DNA from: Haliea sp964022665
Lineage (GTDB): Bacteria > Pseudomonadota > Gammaproteobacteria > Pseudomonadales > Halieaceae
DNA length: 64,000 bases
Reading direction: 5' to 3'
NCBI GenBank assembly: GCA_964022665.1
Contig: CAXIDF010000019.1
Location: forward strand, 21,827 to 85,826
Positions 17,410 to 26,933 of the stretch are shown here, piece after piece; positions within the stretch are counted from its first letter, which is position 1; each line of letters starts with the position of its first letter. The notes below the pieces were generated by a model. The model did not search any database, had not been told where the DNA came from, and was given only the letters and a program-made list of their open reading frames with translations. The translations under genes and the position numbers were made by a program.

Positions 17410-17554
17410 GCGCAATCGCGCGCGTCATTCCTGTCGCCGCGGATCGTTCCCGTCAAACCACCTGCTAGGTGTCACAAGCAAGGCCTGGCCAGCCGCCGAC
17501 AGTCGCCAACACTTTCACAGCCCTGCTTGCCGAGGGAGTAGTTTCGGCATATTC

Positions 17555-17585
17555 TGTGCCGTTATAAATTGGCACAATATGTGCC
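17555..17585 (+). promoter_or_regulatory. likely operator: inverted repeat TGTGCC-N10-GGCACA plus a third half-site
   Basis: TGTGCC (17555-17560) and GGCACA (17571-17576) form a perfect inverted repeat around a TTATAAAT-rich centre. A further TGTGCC at 17580-17585 is followed by CTATAAAA, so the unit TGTGCCGYTATAAA occurs twice as a direct repeat 25 bases apart. The site lies 32-62 bases before the TonB-receptor ATG, where a repressor or activator would bind. The regulator is unknown. Confidence 0.6.
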
Positions 17586-17616
17586 GCTATAAAACTAGAA
17601 CTCGGGGAACGCCACA

Positions 17617-19878
17617 ATGACTGCAACCCGGCCGCTCGTCGCCGCACTTCTCATTGTCAGCAACGGAGCACTGGCCCAGACCGGGGCCCTGGAGGAGGTG
17701 ATCGTCACGGCAACCAAGCGGGCGGAGAGCCTGCAGGACATTGCGGTCACGGTTACCGCGTTTACCGAAGATGAGATACAAGAGGCCAACATCCGCGATG
17801 CGTCTGATATTGCCCTGCTGACGCCCGCACTCAACATCAATGCCAATATCAGCCCCTTCAGCACGCGTATTGCCATCCGCGGCATAGGCACACCGGGGTC
17901 GACATTTCTTGAACCCTCAGTGGGCACCTTCGTCGATGGGGTCTACCTGAACCGTTCTGGTCTCGCAGTGTCCGACCTGGTGGATGTAGAGCGCATTGAA
18001 GTTCTGCAGGGGCCACAAGGCACGCTATACGGCAAGAACACCAACGCCGGCGCCATCAGCATCACCACCAAAGCACCCAACCTGAACGGCCCCGAGGGCC
18101 ATCTGGAGGCGACCGCCGGCAACTACGCAATGAGACGGCTTACTGGCGCGCTCTCTGGTCCACTCAGCGATACCGTTGCTTTCAGGCTGGCAGGCAATGC
18201 ACACCAACGCGACGGCTACCTGCAGAACGCGGCCGGCCCGGATCTCAACGACGCTGACGAGTGGAACCTCATCGGCAAAGTGTTGTGGGAGCCCACCGCA
18301 CGACTGTCTATACTGCTGCAGACCAGCCACTTGCGGCGCGACATGAATTGCTGCGCGCCGGATTCCGTGCACGACCCAATTGCCGAGCAGGCAATCATCG
18401 ACCGAGGGTTGCCGCCACTTGGCAACAATCCGTTTGACCAGCGCACCGCCCAGGACACGCTCACCCCGTTCCAGCAGGAATCCACTGCCGCCTCACTGCA
18501 TGTCGACTATGAGACAGACAGGGGAACGCTGGAATCGATCACCGCCTGGGACGAGTACGATGTGGAGTCCTCACAGGAAACCAGTCGCTCGGTGTTGGAC
18601 ACCACGTTCCTCAACCAGCCGCAGTCCGGGAACAGCTTTTCCCAGGAGCTGCGTTTCAGCGCCAGTACCGACCACGTTGACTACATGGTCGGCCTGTACT
18701 ACTTCCAGCAGGACACGCGCGAGTTTGAAGGCGAACTGAGCGCACTGGTAGGCGCTGATGTTGGCGTCGGCACAGGAATTTTCGGACCCCAACTGGGCCT
18801 GATCGCGGCCACAGGGGACAGCTCTTTTCAGGACAATCGCTTTGCCACTGAAACCATCGCCCTGTTCAGCCGAGCCAGCTGGCAGATGAATGACGACTGG
18901 CAATTCACCGCGGGCCTGCGCTGGAGCGAGGAGCAAAAGGACGCGGACCTGTTCGTGGCAGTGGAATCCTCCGCGCTGACAGCACAGAACCCAGAGAATC
19001 TGCCTGCACCCCTGCTCGCCCTACTGGCACAACAGGGAATCTTCCCGCCATTTTCACTGCTCGCCGCCGCCCGCCCGGAAATTGATGAGCGCTTCAGCCG
19101 CAAGGCAGACAATGTCGACTGGCTGGCCAGCCTGAGCTACGACCTGACTGCCAGCAACCTGCTCTTTGCCAGCGTGTCCACAGGTACCAAGTCAGGCGGT
19201 TTCAATGGTGTGGCCGGCGCCACAGAGGAACGGGAATTCGATGATGAAGACACCATCAGCTACGAACTGGGCCTTAAAAGCACGCTGCTTGATGCGCGCC
19301 TGCGCCTCAATTCCACTCTGTTTCTGACGGAGATCAACCAACTGCAAAGTTCGCAACAGGCGGCATCGGGGTTGGGTCAGGTCACCTCCAACCAGGGTGA
19401 AGCCGAGGTATCGGGCGTCGACCTGCAGCTGGACGCCCTGCCGGCCTCCAACCTCACTCTGAGCCTGGGTGTGCAGTACCTGCATACCTATGAGTTCACA
19501 GAAGGGCCCGACAAGGGCCTCAAGCTGCCGTATGCCGCGGAACTGAGCGGCAGCCTCGCTGCAACGCTCGCCCTGCCCCTGGCGGACGGCAGCGCCTACC
19601 TGCGCGGCGACTACACCGTGATGGGAAATCACTGGACCAATTCAGCCAGCACCGGGCAACTGGAGGACAAGGACCGGCAGGATCGCAACAACATCAACGT
19701 GACCGTCGGCTGGCGCAATGACCGCTGGGCTATCAGTGTGTGGGGCAAGAATCTGGGCGATGAAGAATACGCCGTGCAGACGCTCACGCCGTACCCTGTC
19801 ACCGACACGGACGCCTACTTCCTTACCCCGCCCCGAACCTATGGGGTGAGCCTGCGTTACGATTTCGACCAGGGCTGA
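17617..19878 (+). CDS. TonB-dependent outer-membrane receptor
   Basis: 753 residues. A signal peptide ends at about residue 20 (NGALAQ), followed by the TonB box EEVIVTATKR. The plug domain covers about 30-160 (IAIRGIGTPGS; VEVLQGPQGTLYGKNTNAGAI, core LQGPQGTLYGKNTNAG). A 22-strand barrel follows, ending in the required C-terminal aromatic region (YGVSLRYDFDQG). These receptors import scarce large ligands with energy from TonB-ExbBD. The type seen here is common in marine gammaproteobacteria and sphingomonads and need not be for iron. It faces, and overlaps by 22 bases, an arylsulfatase gene, so a sulfated ligand is conceivable but not shown. An inverted-repeat operator precedes it. Confidence 0.95.
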   Translation: MTATRPLVAALLIVSNGALAQTGALEEVIVTATKRAESLQDIAVTVTAFTEDEIQEANIRDASDIALLTPALNINANISPFSTRIAIRGIGTPGSTFLEPSVGTFVDGVYLNRSGLAVSDLVDVERIEVLQGPQGTLYGKNTNAGAISITTKAPNLNGPEGHLEATAGNYAMRRLTGALSGPLSDTVAFRLAGNAHQRDGYLQNAAGPDLNDADEWNLIGKVLWEPTARLSILLQTSHLRRDMNCCAPDSVHDPIAEQAIIDRGLPPLGNNPFDQRTAQDTLTPFQQESTAASLHVDYETDRGTLESITAWDEYDVESSQETSRSVLDTTFLNQPQSGNSFSQELRFSASTDHVDYMVGLYYFQQDTREFEGELSALVGADVGVGTGIFGPQLGLIAATGDSSFQDNRFATETIALFSRASWQMNDDWQFTAGLRWSEEQKDADLFVAVESSALTAQNPENLPAPLLALLAQQGIFPPFSLLAAARPEIDERFSRKADNVDWLASLSYDLTASNLLFASVSTGTKSGGFNGVAGATEEREFDDEDTISYELGLKSTLLDARLRLNSTLFLTEINQLQSSQQAASGLGQVTSNQGEAEVSGVDLQLDALPASNLTLSLGVQYLHTYEFTEGPDKGLKLPYAAELSGSLAATLALPLADGSAYLRGDYTVMGNHWTNSASTGQLEDKDRQDRNNINVTVGWRNDRWAISVWGKNLGDEEYAVQTLTPYPVTDTDAYFLTPPRTYGVSLRYDFDQG

Positions 19879-21698
19879 TCGTCAGACGTCGCCCGTTGCC
19901 TGCGATAATTCACCCGCATGCGGTAGGCCACCAGAAACGGCAGCAATACCAGCAGCGATAGCAGCGCGATCAAAACTGCATCCGTGTACTGCGCACGCAC
20001 CGTGTTGGTAACCAGCTGCCGCATCTGTGAATACCCGGCGGGCAGGGGCAGCACGCCGTTTTCGATCTGGTATTGTGCGTAGCGTGCCTGCATGCTCTGG
20101 AACAGGCGGGGCCGGTCCCCGGCGAGATCGACAACCTCTCCAGGATCGCTGACGATATCGTACAGATGCCACTGTCCATCCCCCAGCGGCGGCCGATTGA
20201 GCACCAGCTTGTAATCCCCCTGAAACAGAGCGGCGTGACCGGTCAGTTCGTAGCCGACTGCATCGTCTTCTGTGTACACACGCTGTTTTTCACCCCTCAG
20301 CAGCGGCGTCAAATCACGCCCCGTTATCGGCTGCACCGGCTTGCCCGCGTAACGCTCACCCGGCTGCGACGTGCCAGTGAGCGACAGAATGGTTGGGGTG
20401 ATATCCGTGGCCCAGGCAAACGCGGGAAGCACTGCATTCCGGCGCGGCAGCTGCTCTCCGGCAATAATCAGCGGCACCCGCATTCCGCCCTCACCCGTGT
20501 AGAATTTATAGAACGCCAGCGGGCTGGCAGCGGCGCTGGCAAAACCCGGGCTGATGGTGTTGTAACTGCCTTTGAGGCCGAGGCGAGCATAGTCCACGTG
20601 GTAACCCATGAACGCGGCACCCAGACGGGAAGACAGCGCGGTGGGATCGGCTGGGCCACTGCCCTCACTGCCGTTATCCGATGTGAAAATGAAAATTGTG
20701 TTCTCGTAGGCGCCCTGAGACTTCAGGTAGCTGACGAGGCGTCCGAGATGAAAATCCATGGCTTCAATCATGCCGGCGTAAACTGCCATGCGTTTGGCCT
20801 CGTACCTTTTGCGCTGCGCTGTTAGCGCCTGCCAGTCACCGCTGCCCGGCATAGTCCGCAGCGCGCTGTGCGCCGGCACGATACCCAGCGCTACCGCGCG
20901 CTGCAGGCGTTGCTCGCGCAGCGCGTCCCAGCCGCTGGCGTACACCCCGTGGTAACGGTCGGTAAATGCCTGCGGAGCCTGCACCGGCATGTGCACAGCC
21001 ATGAACGGGAGATAGGCGAAGAACGGTTTGCCATCCTGCAAATTGCTGCCAATGAACTCGATGGTCTTGTCGACAAGAAACCGCGAAGAGTAGAAATCAT
21101 CTGGCAGGGTGAAGCGTTCACCGTCCGCAAACCAGTTGGCTTGATCGTACAGCGGCAGATAGGGCCGCTGCTCCCAATTGTCAGCACCGGAGTCCATCAG
21201 GGCAACAGTGCGCTCGAACCCGCGACGGCTGGGCCGTTTTTCCGGAGTGGCACCCAGGTGCCACTTGCCCGCCATATACGTGTGATATCCAGCCCCCTCC
21301 AGCAGCGTAGCGACCGTGACCACGTTGTCGCCAAGTACGCCCTGGTAATGCGGGTGCCGGCGCTGCTCAGGTGCCAGCATTTCCGGAATATTCGGCACGC
21401 CGGCCAGGTGGTTGTTGACACCGGTCAGCAGCATGGCCCGGGCCGGTGCACAATTTGCCGCCGTATGGTAGTTGGTGAATCGCACACCTTGCCGGGCGAA
21501 AGCAGACAGTGTGGGCGTGTTCACCTCACTGCCATACGGGGCGATGTCCGTGTAGCCCAGGTCATCCGCCAGAATAAAGACGATGTTCGGGCGCGCCGCC
21601 GGCAACAGCGCCTCCGCAGCGTGCAAGCCGGGCGGGGACAAAACACAAGACAGGCACAGCGCAAGGAGCGCACGCAACGCTCGGCGGCGGTTGAGCAC
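19857..21698 (-). CDS. arylsulfatase (type I, formylglycine-dependent)
   Basis: 613 residues from GTG at 21698, directly after the TGA of the small membrane protein upstream, so translation is coupled. A signal peptide ends near residue 28. The catalytic region is clear: NIVFILADDLGYTD (Asp45, Asp46 metal ligands) and Cys83 in NCAPARAMLLTG, the C-X-P-X-R motif converted to formylglycine. MAGKWHLG (about 142-149) and FTSDNGSEG (about 340) complete the site. A C-terminal helix (about 573-592) with a basic end probably anchors it in the inner membrane facing the periplasm. It hydrolyses sulfate esters; the substrate is unknown. Activity needs a formylglycine-generating enzyme; the EgtB nearby shares that fold but is not one. 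Confidence 0.94.
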   Translation of the reverse strand: MLNRRRALRALLALCLSCVLSPPGLHAAEALLPAARPNIVFILADDLGYTDIAPYGSEVNTPTLSAFARQGVRFTNYHTAANCAPARAMLLTGVNNHLAGVPNIPEMLAPEQRRHPHYQGVLGDNVVTVATLLEGAGYHTYMAGKWHLGATPEKRPSRRGFERTVALMDSGADNWEQRPYLPLYDQANWFADGERFTLPDDFYSSRFLVDKTIEFIGSNLQDGKPFFAYLPFMAVHMPVQAPQAFTDRYHGVYASGWDALREQRLQRAVALGIVPAHSALRTMPGSGDWQALTAQRKRYEAKRMAVYAGMIEAMDFHLGRLVSYLKSQGAYENTIFIFTSDNGSEGSGPADPTALSSRLGAAFMGYHVDYARLGLKGSYNTISPGFASAAASPLAFYKFYTGEGGMRVPLIIAGEQLPRRNAVLPAFAWATDITPTILSLTGTSQPGERYAGKPVQPITGRDLTPLLRGEKQRVYTEDDAVGYELTGHAALFQGDYKLVLNRPPLGDGQWHLYDIVSDPGEVVDLAGDRPRLFQSMQARYAQYQIENGVLPLPAGYSQMRQLVTNTVRAQYTDAVLIALLSLLVLLPFLVAYRMRVNYRRQRATSDDQPWSKS

Positions 21699-22085
21699 TC
21701 AGTCTTTCTCGGGCAAATAGCGCGCTGCAACCAGCAGAATGATCGACACCAGCACTTCCGGGCCAATCAGGTGCAGTGCCAACGCGGCATCATGCAGCAG
21801 CCACGCAAGCACGCGGCCAATGGCCGCCAGTGACAACAGCATGATCGCCGGGTAATACCAGGTGCGCCGGCCGCTGATCAGTGCGATCAGCATGCAGGCG
21901 CCCAGCGTGAGAAAAAATGCCGCCATGTCTCCCACCTGAGAGCTCAGTGCAATCCCGTCACCCAGGGTCAGGCCAAAGGATGGCGCAACGCCTGCGGGGG
22001 CAATCAGCCAGCGCACCCCACTCACTACAAACAACAATGCGGGCAGCAACACCAGCACACGCAGGACTATTTTTATTCGGGGCAT
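21699..22085 (-). CDS. small four-helix membrane protein, DUF4345-like
   Basis: 128 residues from the ATG at 22085, chosen for its aggag Shine-Dalgarno 8 bases upstream; an in-frame ATG at 22103 is the alternative. Four hydrophobic helices (about 8-25, 48-70, 75-95, 100-122) and the motif FGLTLGDGIALSSQVGD cut to GDGIALSSQVGD resemble the DUF4345 family of short integral membrane proteins without known function. The stop abuts the GTG of the sulfatase (TGAGTG), so the two are made together. It may help anchor or export the sulfatase, but that is a guess from position only. Confidence 0.75.
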   Translation of the reverse strand: MPRIKIVLRVLVLLPALLFVVSGVRWLIAPAGVAPSFGLTLGDGIALSSQVGDMAAFFLTLGACMLIALISGRRTWYYPAIMLLSLAAIGRVLAWLLHDAALALHLIGPEVLVSIILLVAARYLPEKD

Positions 22086-22238
22086 TGGCAGAACTCCTAT
22101 CATCGCCGCAGTATCCTAGACTGGATTACAGCATGGCGCGCACAATGGGCAAAACCCTATTTTTGACACACTATATGCCATTATGTAACCTGAGACAGGT
22201 CAAGTCTATTCGGCCCGCACGTGGCCCCGGAGATAGCA

Positions 22239-23309
22239 ATGAGAAAAATAAGCCTGCTGGCCGGCGTGATTATCCTCGCCGCCGTGATCGCCTATAGCCA
22301 ACGCGCCAACCTCGCTGCCCGTGTGCTGGAAAACGGCCTGCAGGCGCGCCTGGGGTCGGACCGGATAGCCGAACTGGAAGACGGGCTGCACCTGGCACTC
22401 TGCGGCGCCGGCGGTCCACTGCCGGCACCCCGTGCCTCGGGGCCCTGCGTCGCCGTCATCGCCGGCACGTCACTGTTTGTCGTTGATGCGGGCACCGATG
22501 GCGTGCGCAACCTCAACCGCATGGGCTATCAGGTCGGCAACATCCAGGCCGTTTTCCTCACACACTTTCACTCCGACCACATTGACGGACTGGGGGAGAT
22601 GGGCACGGTACGCTGGGCCGGCGGCGCCAACATCACCCCACTACCGGTCTACGGACCGGACGGCGTTGAGCGCGTTGTCGCCGGCTTAAACATGGCCTAC
22701 GCGCAGGATTTCTCCTACCGCCACGCCCACCATGGGGATGCCGTTGCGCCGCTGCGGGGAGCGGGGCTGAACGCCCTGCCGTTTGCCCAGCCCGCGCCGG
22801 GCACCCTGACAACGGTGCTGGAAGCCGGCGGCCTCAAGGTCGAGGCGCTGGCGGTTGACCACGCACCGGTAGAACCTGCGGTGGGTTACCGTTTTACCTA
22901 CAGGGGGCGATCGTTGCTCATTACCGGCGACACCGTAAAAACGACGGATATTGAACGCTTCGCACAAGGGGTCGACCTGCTGATACACGAAGCGCTGGCG
23001 CCCAACCTGGTCAACATGATGCACGACGCCGCAGTGAAGAATGGCAACACGATTCTGGCGCAGATCACCCATGACATTCTCGACTACCACGCGAGCCCGG
23101 TAGACGCGGCCGAGACCGCGCGTGACGCGGGGGTGGGTCACCTGCTTTACTACCACATCGTCCCCCCTTTGATCATTCCCGGGCAGAAAGCGCTTTACCT
23201 GAACGGCGCGGAGGACATTTTCCCGCACTACACCATCGGCGAAGACGGCGTAAGCTTCTCCCTACCGGCGAACAGTGACGAGATCATCATGACCCGCAAG
23301 GGGCTCTGA
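22239..23309 (+). CDS. MBL-fold metallo-hydrolase
   Basis: 356 residues from the ATG at 22239, which has a ggag 7 bases upstream. A hydrophobic N-terminal helix (residues 5-19) suggests a signal peptide or anchor. The zinc-binding motif THFHSDHIDG is at 108-117 (His109, His111, Asp113, His114). Further ligands are in AYAQDFSYRHAHHGD region, ITGDTVKT (Asp) and YYHIVPP (His). The overall look is of the RNase Z/arylsulfatase-like branch of the fold, probably hydrolysing esters. It is divergent from the sulfatase operon and convergent with the DsbA-like gene. A TTGACA at 22163-22168 may be the -35 element, although a good -10 is not seen. Confidence 0.88.
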   Translation: MRKISLLAGVIILAAVIAYSQRANLAARVLENGLQARLGSDRIAELEDGLHLALCGAGGPLPAPRASGPCVAVIAGTSLFVVDAGTDGVRNLNRMGYQVGNIQAVFLTHFHSDHIDGLGEMGTVRWAGGANITPLPVYGPDGVERVVAGLNMAYAQDFSYRHAHHGDAVAPLRGAGLNALPFAQPAPGTLTTVLEAGGLKVEALAVDHAPVEPAVGYRFTYRGRSLLITGDTVKTTDIERFAQGVDLLIHEALAPNLVNMMHDAAVKNGNTILAQITHDILDYHASPVDAAETARDAGVGHLLYYHIVPPLIIPGQKALYLNGAEDIFPHYTIGEDGVSFSLPANSDEIIMTRKGL

Positions 23310-23320
23310 ACGCCCCGGGC

Positions 23321-24709
23321 TCAACCCGCTTCGCGAAGGCGTAACTGGCGCCGGATGGCGCGGGCGATCAACCACAGCCGATCCTGCCCCCACAGCGCCA
23401 GCAGCTGCGCCCCGCTCTCATCGAGCAATCTGAAACTGGGCACACCCCAAAGGCCCGCCTGGTACATGGCCAGCCGGTTATCCTCCAGCAGCTGTTCCCA
23501 ACCCGGCTGGCCGAGGTGCACTGCCGCCGCCTGCCAGTCGAGGCCAGCCGACTCCACCACCTTGCGCAGGCCCCTGTCGCTATTGGTGTTTGTTCCCCTG
23601 GCAAACGCATGGGTGAGAAAGCTGGAGAGCAGCTCGTTGCCCTTGCCCTGAGCCACAGCCCAGGGGTATAGGGAATAGCAACGCCGGGCCGGCTCGCCAA
23701 TGGGATCATAAAACCTGCCGTAGGGCACACCTGCCTCGCGTGCTTCACGCGCGGCGTCCATAAAGATGTAAAAGCCTTTCTCGCGGGTTGCCGGCACGCC
23801 ACGCATCACCATGGGTAGCACTGGCCGCACCGCCAGCCTGATGCCAGTATCACGCGCCAACTGCACGGCCCGATCGAACACGATGGCCGTGTAAGGGCTA
23901 CGCAGAGACGCATAGAGCTCCAGCGTCAGGGTGCCAGCATCACGCAACCCACCCGTCTCGATTTCGGGGCGCGGCACGATCATAGGCTCGCCGGGCTGGC
24001 GATCAAGGCCCAGGGCCGCAAGGCGCTTCTCCAGGTGATAGAGTCGGTCCACTCCCCAGTACCATTCTCCACCGTAATACAGCATGGCACCGGAGTAGTG
24101 TTTCAGGTGCGCCCTGCGCTCGCTGCCAGCGGCGATCGCTGCGGCGGTGCCCTGCCCGGAGGCGCTGCCGTGGGCTTCCGCCAGCGAAGCCAGCGCACCT
24201 GCGTCCTCTGCCCACAGCGCGCGCCCCACATCAGCAGCCAGTGCAATGAACCCGGCAGCGTCTTGCGCGGCGAGGATGGCGGCAGCCTGTTGCACATTCG
24301 CGGGCGCCGGCGGCCCGGACTGCCTGGGGAATTCGAGGTTGTACTCCGGTGCCACATGAAACGCGTCGTAGCGCGATAATTGCAGCAGCAACGCAGGCTC
24401 CGCCACGTTGCGGCCCTGCGGCCCCGACACCAGATGGCATTGCAGTTCGACGGCGTAGCGCGCCACCAACTGCGGCAGAACCTGCGCCACCAGATGACTG
24501 TATCCGTCATCAACCTGGTGAAAATACTCGATGCGGTGCGGTGCGCCCTGCGCTCGACGTTTCTTTTCCACCCGCGCTCTGCGCCTGTCGGCCTGCCCGG
24601 GGCTGAACAAGCGGCTCATGAGGGTCGAGGTAACCCAGCGTTGCAGGGGGCCGGGGTCCATGGTCGCTGCCCCACCTTGCTCTGTGAATTGCTCAGCCAT
24701 GCGCTGCAC
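23321..24709 (-). CDS. DsbA/HCCA-isomerase-like tandem thioredoxin-fold protein
   Basis: 462 residues containing two DsbA-like thioredoxin folds. The first is at about 55-230 (IEYFHQVDDGYSHLVAQVLP) and the second at about 255-455 (LTLELYASLRSPYTAIVFDR; core at the C-terminus YQAGLWGVPSFRLL with its cis-proline loop GVPSF). Neither has a CXXC, so it is closer to 2-hydroxychromene-2-carboxylate isomerase and kappa-class GST relatives than to a disulfide oxidase. It should be cytosolic. It starts 12 bases after a TetR gene in the same direction, so the regulator and this enzyme share a transcript. A ring-cleavage or glutathione-dependent isomerase role is possible. Confidence 0.82.
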   Translation of the reverse strand: MQRMAEQFTEQGGAATMDPGPLQRWVTSTLMSRLFSPGQADRRRARVEKKRRAQGAPHRIEYFHQVDDGYSHLVAQVLPQLVARYAVELQCHLVSGPQGRNVAEPALLLQLSRYDAFHVAPEYNLEFPRQSGPPAPANVQQAAAILAAQDAAGFIALAADVGRALWAEDAGALASLAEAHGSASGQGTAAAIAAGSERRAHLKHYSGAMLYYGGEWYWGVDRLYHLEKRLAALGLDRQPGEPMIVPRPEIETGGLRDAGTLTLELYASLRSPYTAIVFDRAVQLARDTGIRLAVRPVLPMVMRGVPATREKGFYIFMDAAREAREAGVPYGRFYDPIGEPARRCYSLYPWAVAQGKGNELLSSFLTHAFARGTNTNSDRGLRKVVESAGLDWQAAAVHLGQPGWEQLLEDNRLAMYQAGLWGVPSFRLLDESGAQLLALWGQDRLWLIARAIRRQLRLREAG

Positions 24710-24721
24710 CTCTCTCGCGGA

Positions 24722-25312
24722 TCAAAGATCTGGAACCAGCGGCCTGATGAGTTGGATAACAATGCGGATACTGGCCTTTTTGCTCAGGCCCTGATGCTCA
24801 CGCAGACGGTGCCACATCTCGAATGAAGCGAGAGCGTCAACGGCTTCGCGGTCATCCGAGGGCAGCGCATTCAGCTCCGGCATCCAGTCACTGAGGTTTT
24901 GCCGCAGGCCTCGCAGCGCACGCGCGTAATTCTGCCGCAAAAACTCATAACGCCAACGCTGTGCTGCCGTGGACAGCATCACGTTGCCGATTTGCTCGTA
25001 GGCATCGGCGTGGCGCTCTATCGCATGGGTAAGCCGCTCGTCCAGTGTGCCTTCACGGTCGCCACCGGCGAAAAGATCTTTCCAGGTGGCACCCAGTTGC
25101 CCATTGACCGCCTCCGCCAATGCGCCCATGTCCTCGAAGTGGCGAAAGAAGGAGCGAATACCCACACCCGCGCGCTCCGCAACCTGCTGCGCCGTGGGTA
25201 CCAGAACGCCCTCCTCCATGAAGGCCACCGCAGCCTGGATAATCGCCTGGCGACTGCGCTCGCTGCGTTGACGGCGGCCGTCGATGGCCTCGGTCTGAGT
25301 CGCTTTTGTCAT
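24722..25312 (-). CDS. TetR-family transcriptional regulator
   Basis: 196 residues with the N-terminal TetR helix-turn-helix at about 20-65 (AIIQAAVAFMEEGVLVPTAQ; core VAERAGVGIRSFFRHFEDMG). The C-terminal ligand domain is helical and unassigned. It is probably autoregulated and controls the DsbA-like gene 12 bases downstream. The divergent FAD oxidase/thioesterase pair starting at 25548 is a second likely target, since only about 235 bases separate them. An AT-rich segment with several ATAT steps near 25342-25370 is where an operator would be expected. Ligand unknown. Confidence 0.9.
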   Translation of the reverse strand: MTKATQTEAIDGRRQRSERSRQAIIQAAVAFMEEGVLVPTAQQVAERAGVGIRSFFRHFEDMGALAEAVNGQLGATWKDLFAGGDREGTLDERLTHAIERHADAYEQIGNVMLSTAAQRWRYEFLRQNYARALRGLRQNLSDWMPELNALPSDDREAVDALASFEMWHRLREHQGLSKKASIRIVIQLIRPLVPDL

Positions 25313-25547
25313 GAAGTTCTCACGCTGCCTGCGGGGCCCGGATATAATGACATCTCATATGCAATATTCTGCCACGGACAGGATGCAATGCCCAGCTAAC
25401 TGCGCCGGTCGACCGCGGACTGACATCACAGGTCACCAGCAAAAACGTCGGACACGGTGTATATTACGGGAGAAACCATAGACGCCTCGGCTGTGTATTT
25501 ATTGTGGCCAGCGATCTATCGTTGAGAGAACAACCGGGAAACGTTTC

Positions 25548-26933
25548 ATGCGCATCATTGATGAAATTCAAGCTGTTGTTGGCACCAAGGGGCTACTCAC
25601 GGGCGAGGACGTCCGCGCACGCCCCAATCACAGCTGGTGGCAGGGCCAGTGCGAGGCCGCGGCCATTGTGCGCCCCGCGAGCACCGAAGAGCTGTCCGCG
25701 GTGATGCGCATCTGCCACGCGCACAACCAGAGCGTGGTGCCCTGGGGCGGACTGAGCGGCCTGGTAGACGGTATCACCTGCACCGGCAGCGACATCGTGA
25801 TTGCGCTGGAAAGAATGCAGGCCATCGAGCAACTGGACGACATCGCCGGTGTGATGACGGTGCAGGCCGGTGCCATTGTGCAAACCGTGCAGGACGCGGC
25901 TGCGGCCGCAGGCTGGCTCTTTGCCGTGGACTTCGGTGCGCGAGGCAGTGCCCATATCGGCGGCATGATCGCCACCAATGCCGGCGGCAACAGTGTGGTG
26001 CGCTACGGCATGGCGCGGGAACAGGTACTGGGACTGGAAGCGGTACTGGCCGATGGCACCGTCATCAGCTCGATGAACGAAATGCTGAAGAACAATGCGG
26101 GGTACGACCTCAAGCAGCTGTTCATCGGCTCCGAGGGCACACTGGGCATTGTCACCCGGGCGGTGCTGCGGCTGCGTCCGGCACCCCGCGCCACCCAGAC
26201 GGCCTTTGTCGCGGTGGAGGATTTTTCATCCCTGCTGCAGGTGCTGCGGCGCTTGGGCACCGACCTCGAAGGCAAGCTCAGCGCCTTTGAAGTCATGTGG
26301 AACAACCACTACCACCTGTTGGTGGAGGAAACTCAGCGCCATCAGGCCTTCCTGCCCACGCACCACGCCTTTTATGTACTGGTGGAGGCGCAGGGCGCGG
26401 ACAGCGACACCCTGAAGGCGCAGTTCACGGCGGTCATGGCTGGCCTGCTGGAAGACGGCCATGTGGTCGATGCGGTGATTGCGCAGAGCGGCCAGCAGGC
26501 CGACCAGCTCTGGGCCATGCGCGATGATGTAGAAGCACTGCTGCACTGCATCAACCCCATCGCGGTCTTTGATGTCAGTCTGCCCATTCGACATATGGAG
26601 CGTTACATCAACGACCTGCTCGCCGCCCTGGAACAGCAGTGCCCCGGCGCGAGGCTGGTGTGCTTTGGCCATATGGGTGATGGCAACCTGCATCTCGGCA
26701 TTGGCCCCGCCCACGAACGTCACCGTATCGAGCGTATTGTCTACGAGCACCTGGTGCCGCTGCACGGCTCTGTCTCGGCCGAACATGGTATCGGCCTGGA
26801 GAAGCGCGACTTCCTGCACTGCAGCCGTTCACCGGCGGAAATTGCCCTCATGCGCACGTTAAAACAGGCGCTGGACCCCAAAGGCCTCCTGAACCCGGGC
26901 AAGGTCCTGCCACCGACAGAGACAACAGCATGA
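25548..26933 (+). CDS. FAD-binding oxidoreductase (D-lactate/2-hydroxyacid dehydrogenase type)
   Basis: 461 residues of the VAO/PCMH flavoprotein family. The FAD domain shows VVPWGGLSGLVDG (about 63-75), FGARGSAHIGGMIATNAGG cut to AHIGGMIATNAGG (about 132-144) and FIGSEGTLGIVTR (about 186-198). The C-terminal FAD-oxidase domain has CFGHMGDGNLHLGIG (about 370-384) and the hallmark AEHGIGLEKRDF (about 408-419). Such enzymes oxidise 2-hydroxy acids such as D-lactate, glycolate or D-2-hydroxyglutarate in the cytosol. Its stop overlaps the start of a thioesterase (ATGA), so the two are translationally coupled and may act on one carboxylic acid or acyl-CoA route. It is divergent from the TetR gene. 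Confidence 0.93.
   Translation: MRIIDEIQAVVGTKGLLTGEDVRARPNHSWWQGQCEAAAIVRPASTEELSAVMRICHAHNQSVVPWGGLSGLVDGITCTGSDIVIALERMQAIEQLDDIAGVMTVQAGAIVQTVQDAAAAAGWLFAVDFGARGSAHIGGMIATNAGGNSVVRYGMAREQVLGLEAVLADGTVISSMNEMLKNNAGYDLKQLFIGSEGTLGIVTRAVLRLRPAPRATQTAFVAVEDFSSLLQVLRRLGTDLEGKLSAFEVMWNNHYHLLVEETQRHQAFLPTHHAFYVLVEAQGADSDTLKAQFTAVMAGLLEDGHVVDAVIAQSGQQADQLWAMRDDVEALLHCINPIAVFDVSLPIRHMERYINDLLAALEQQCPGARLVCFGHMGDGNLHLGIGPAHERHRIERIVYEHLVPLHGSVSAEHGIGLEKRDFLHCSRSPAEIALMRTLKQALDPKGLLNPGKVLPPTETTA

Noticed and set aside
25342..25370. AT-rich segment upstream of TetR as a defined operator
   Set aside because: I could not find a clean inverted repeat, so no site is called.
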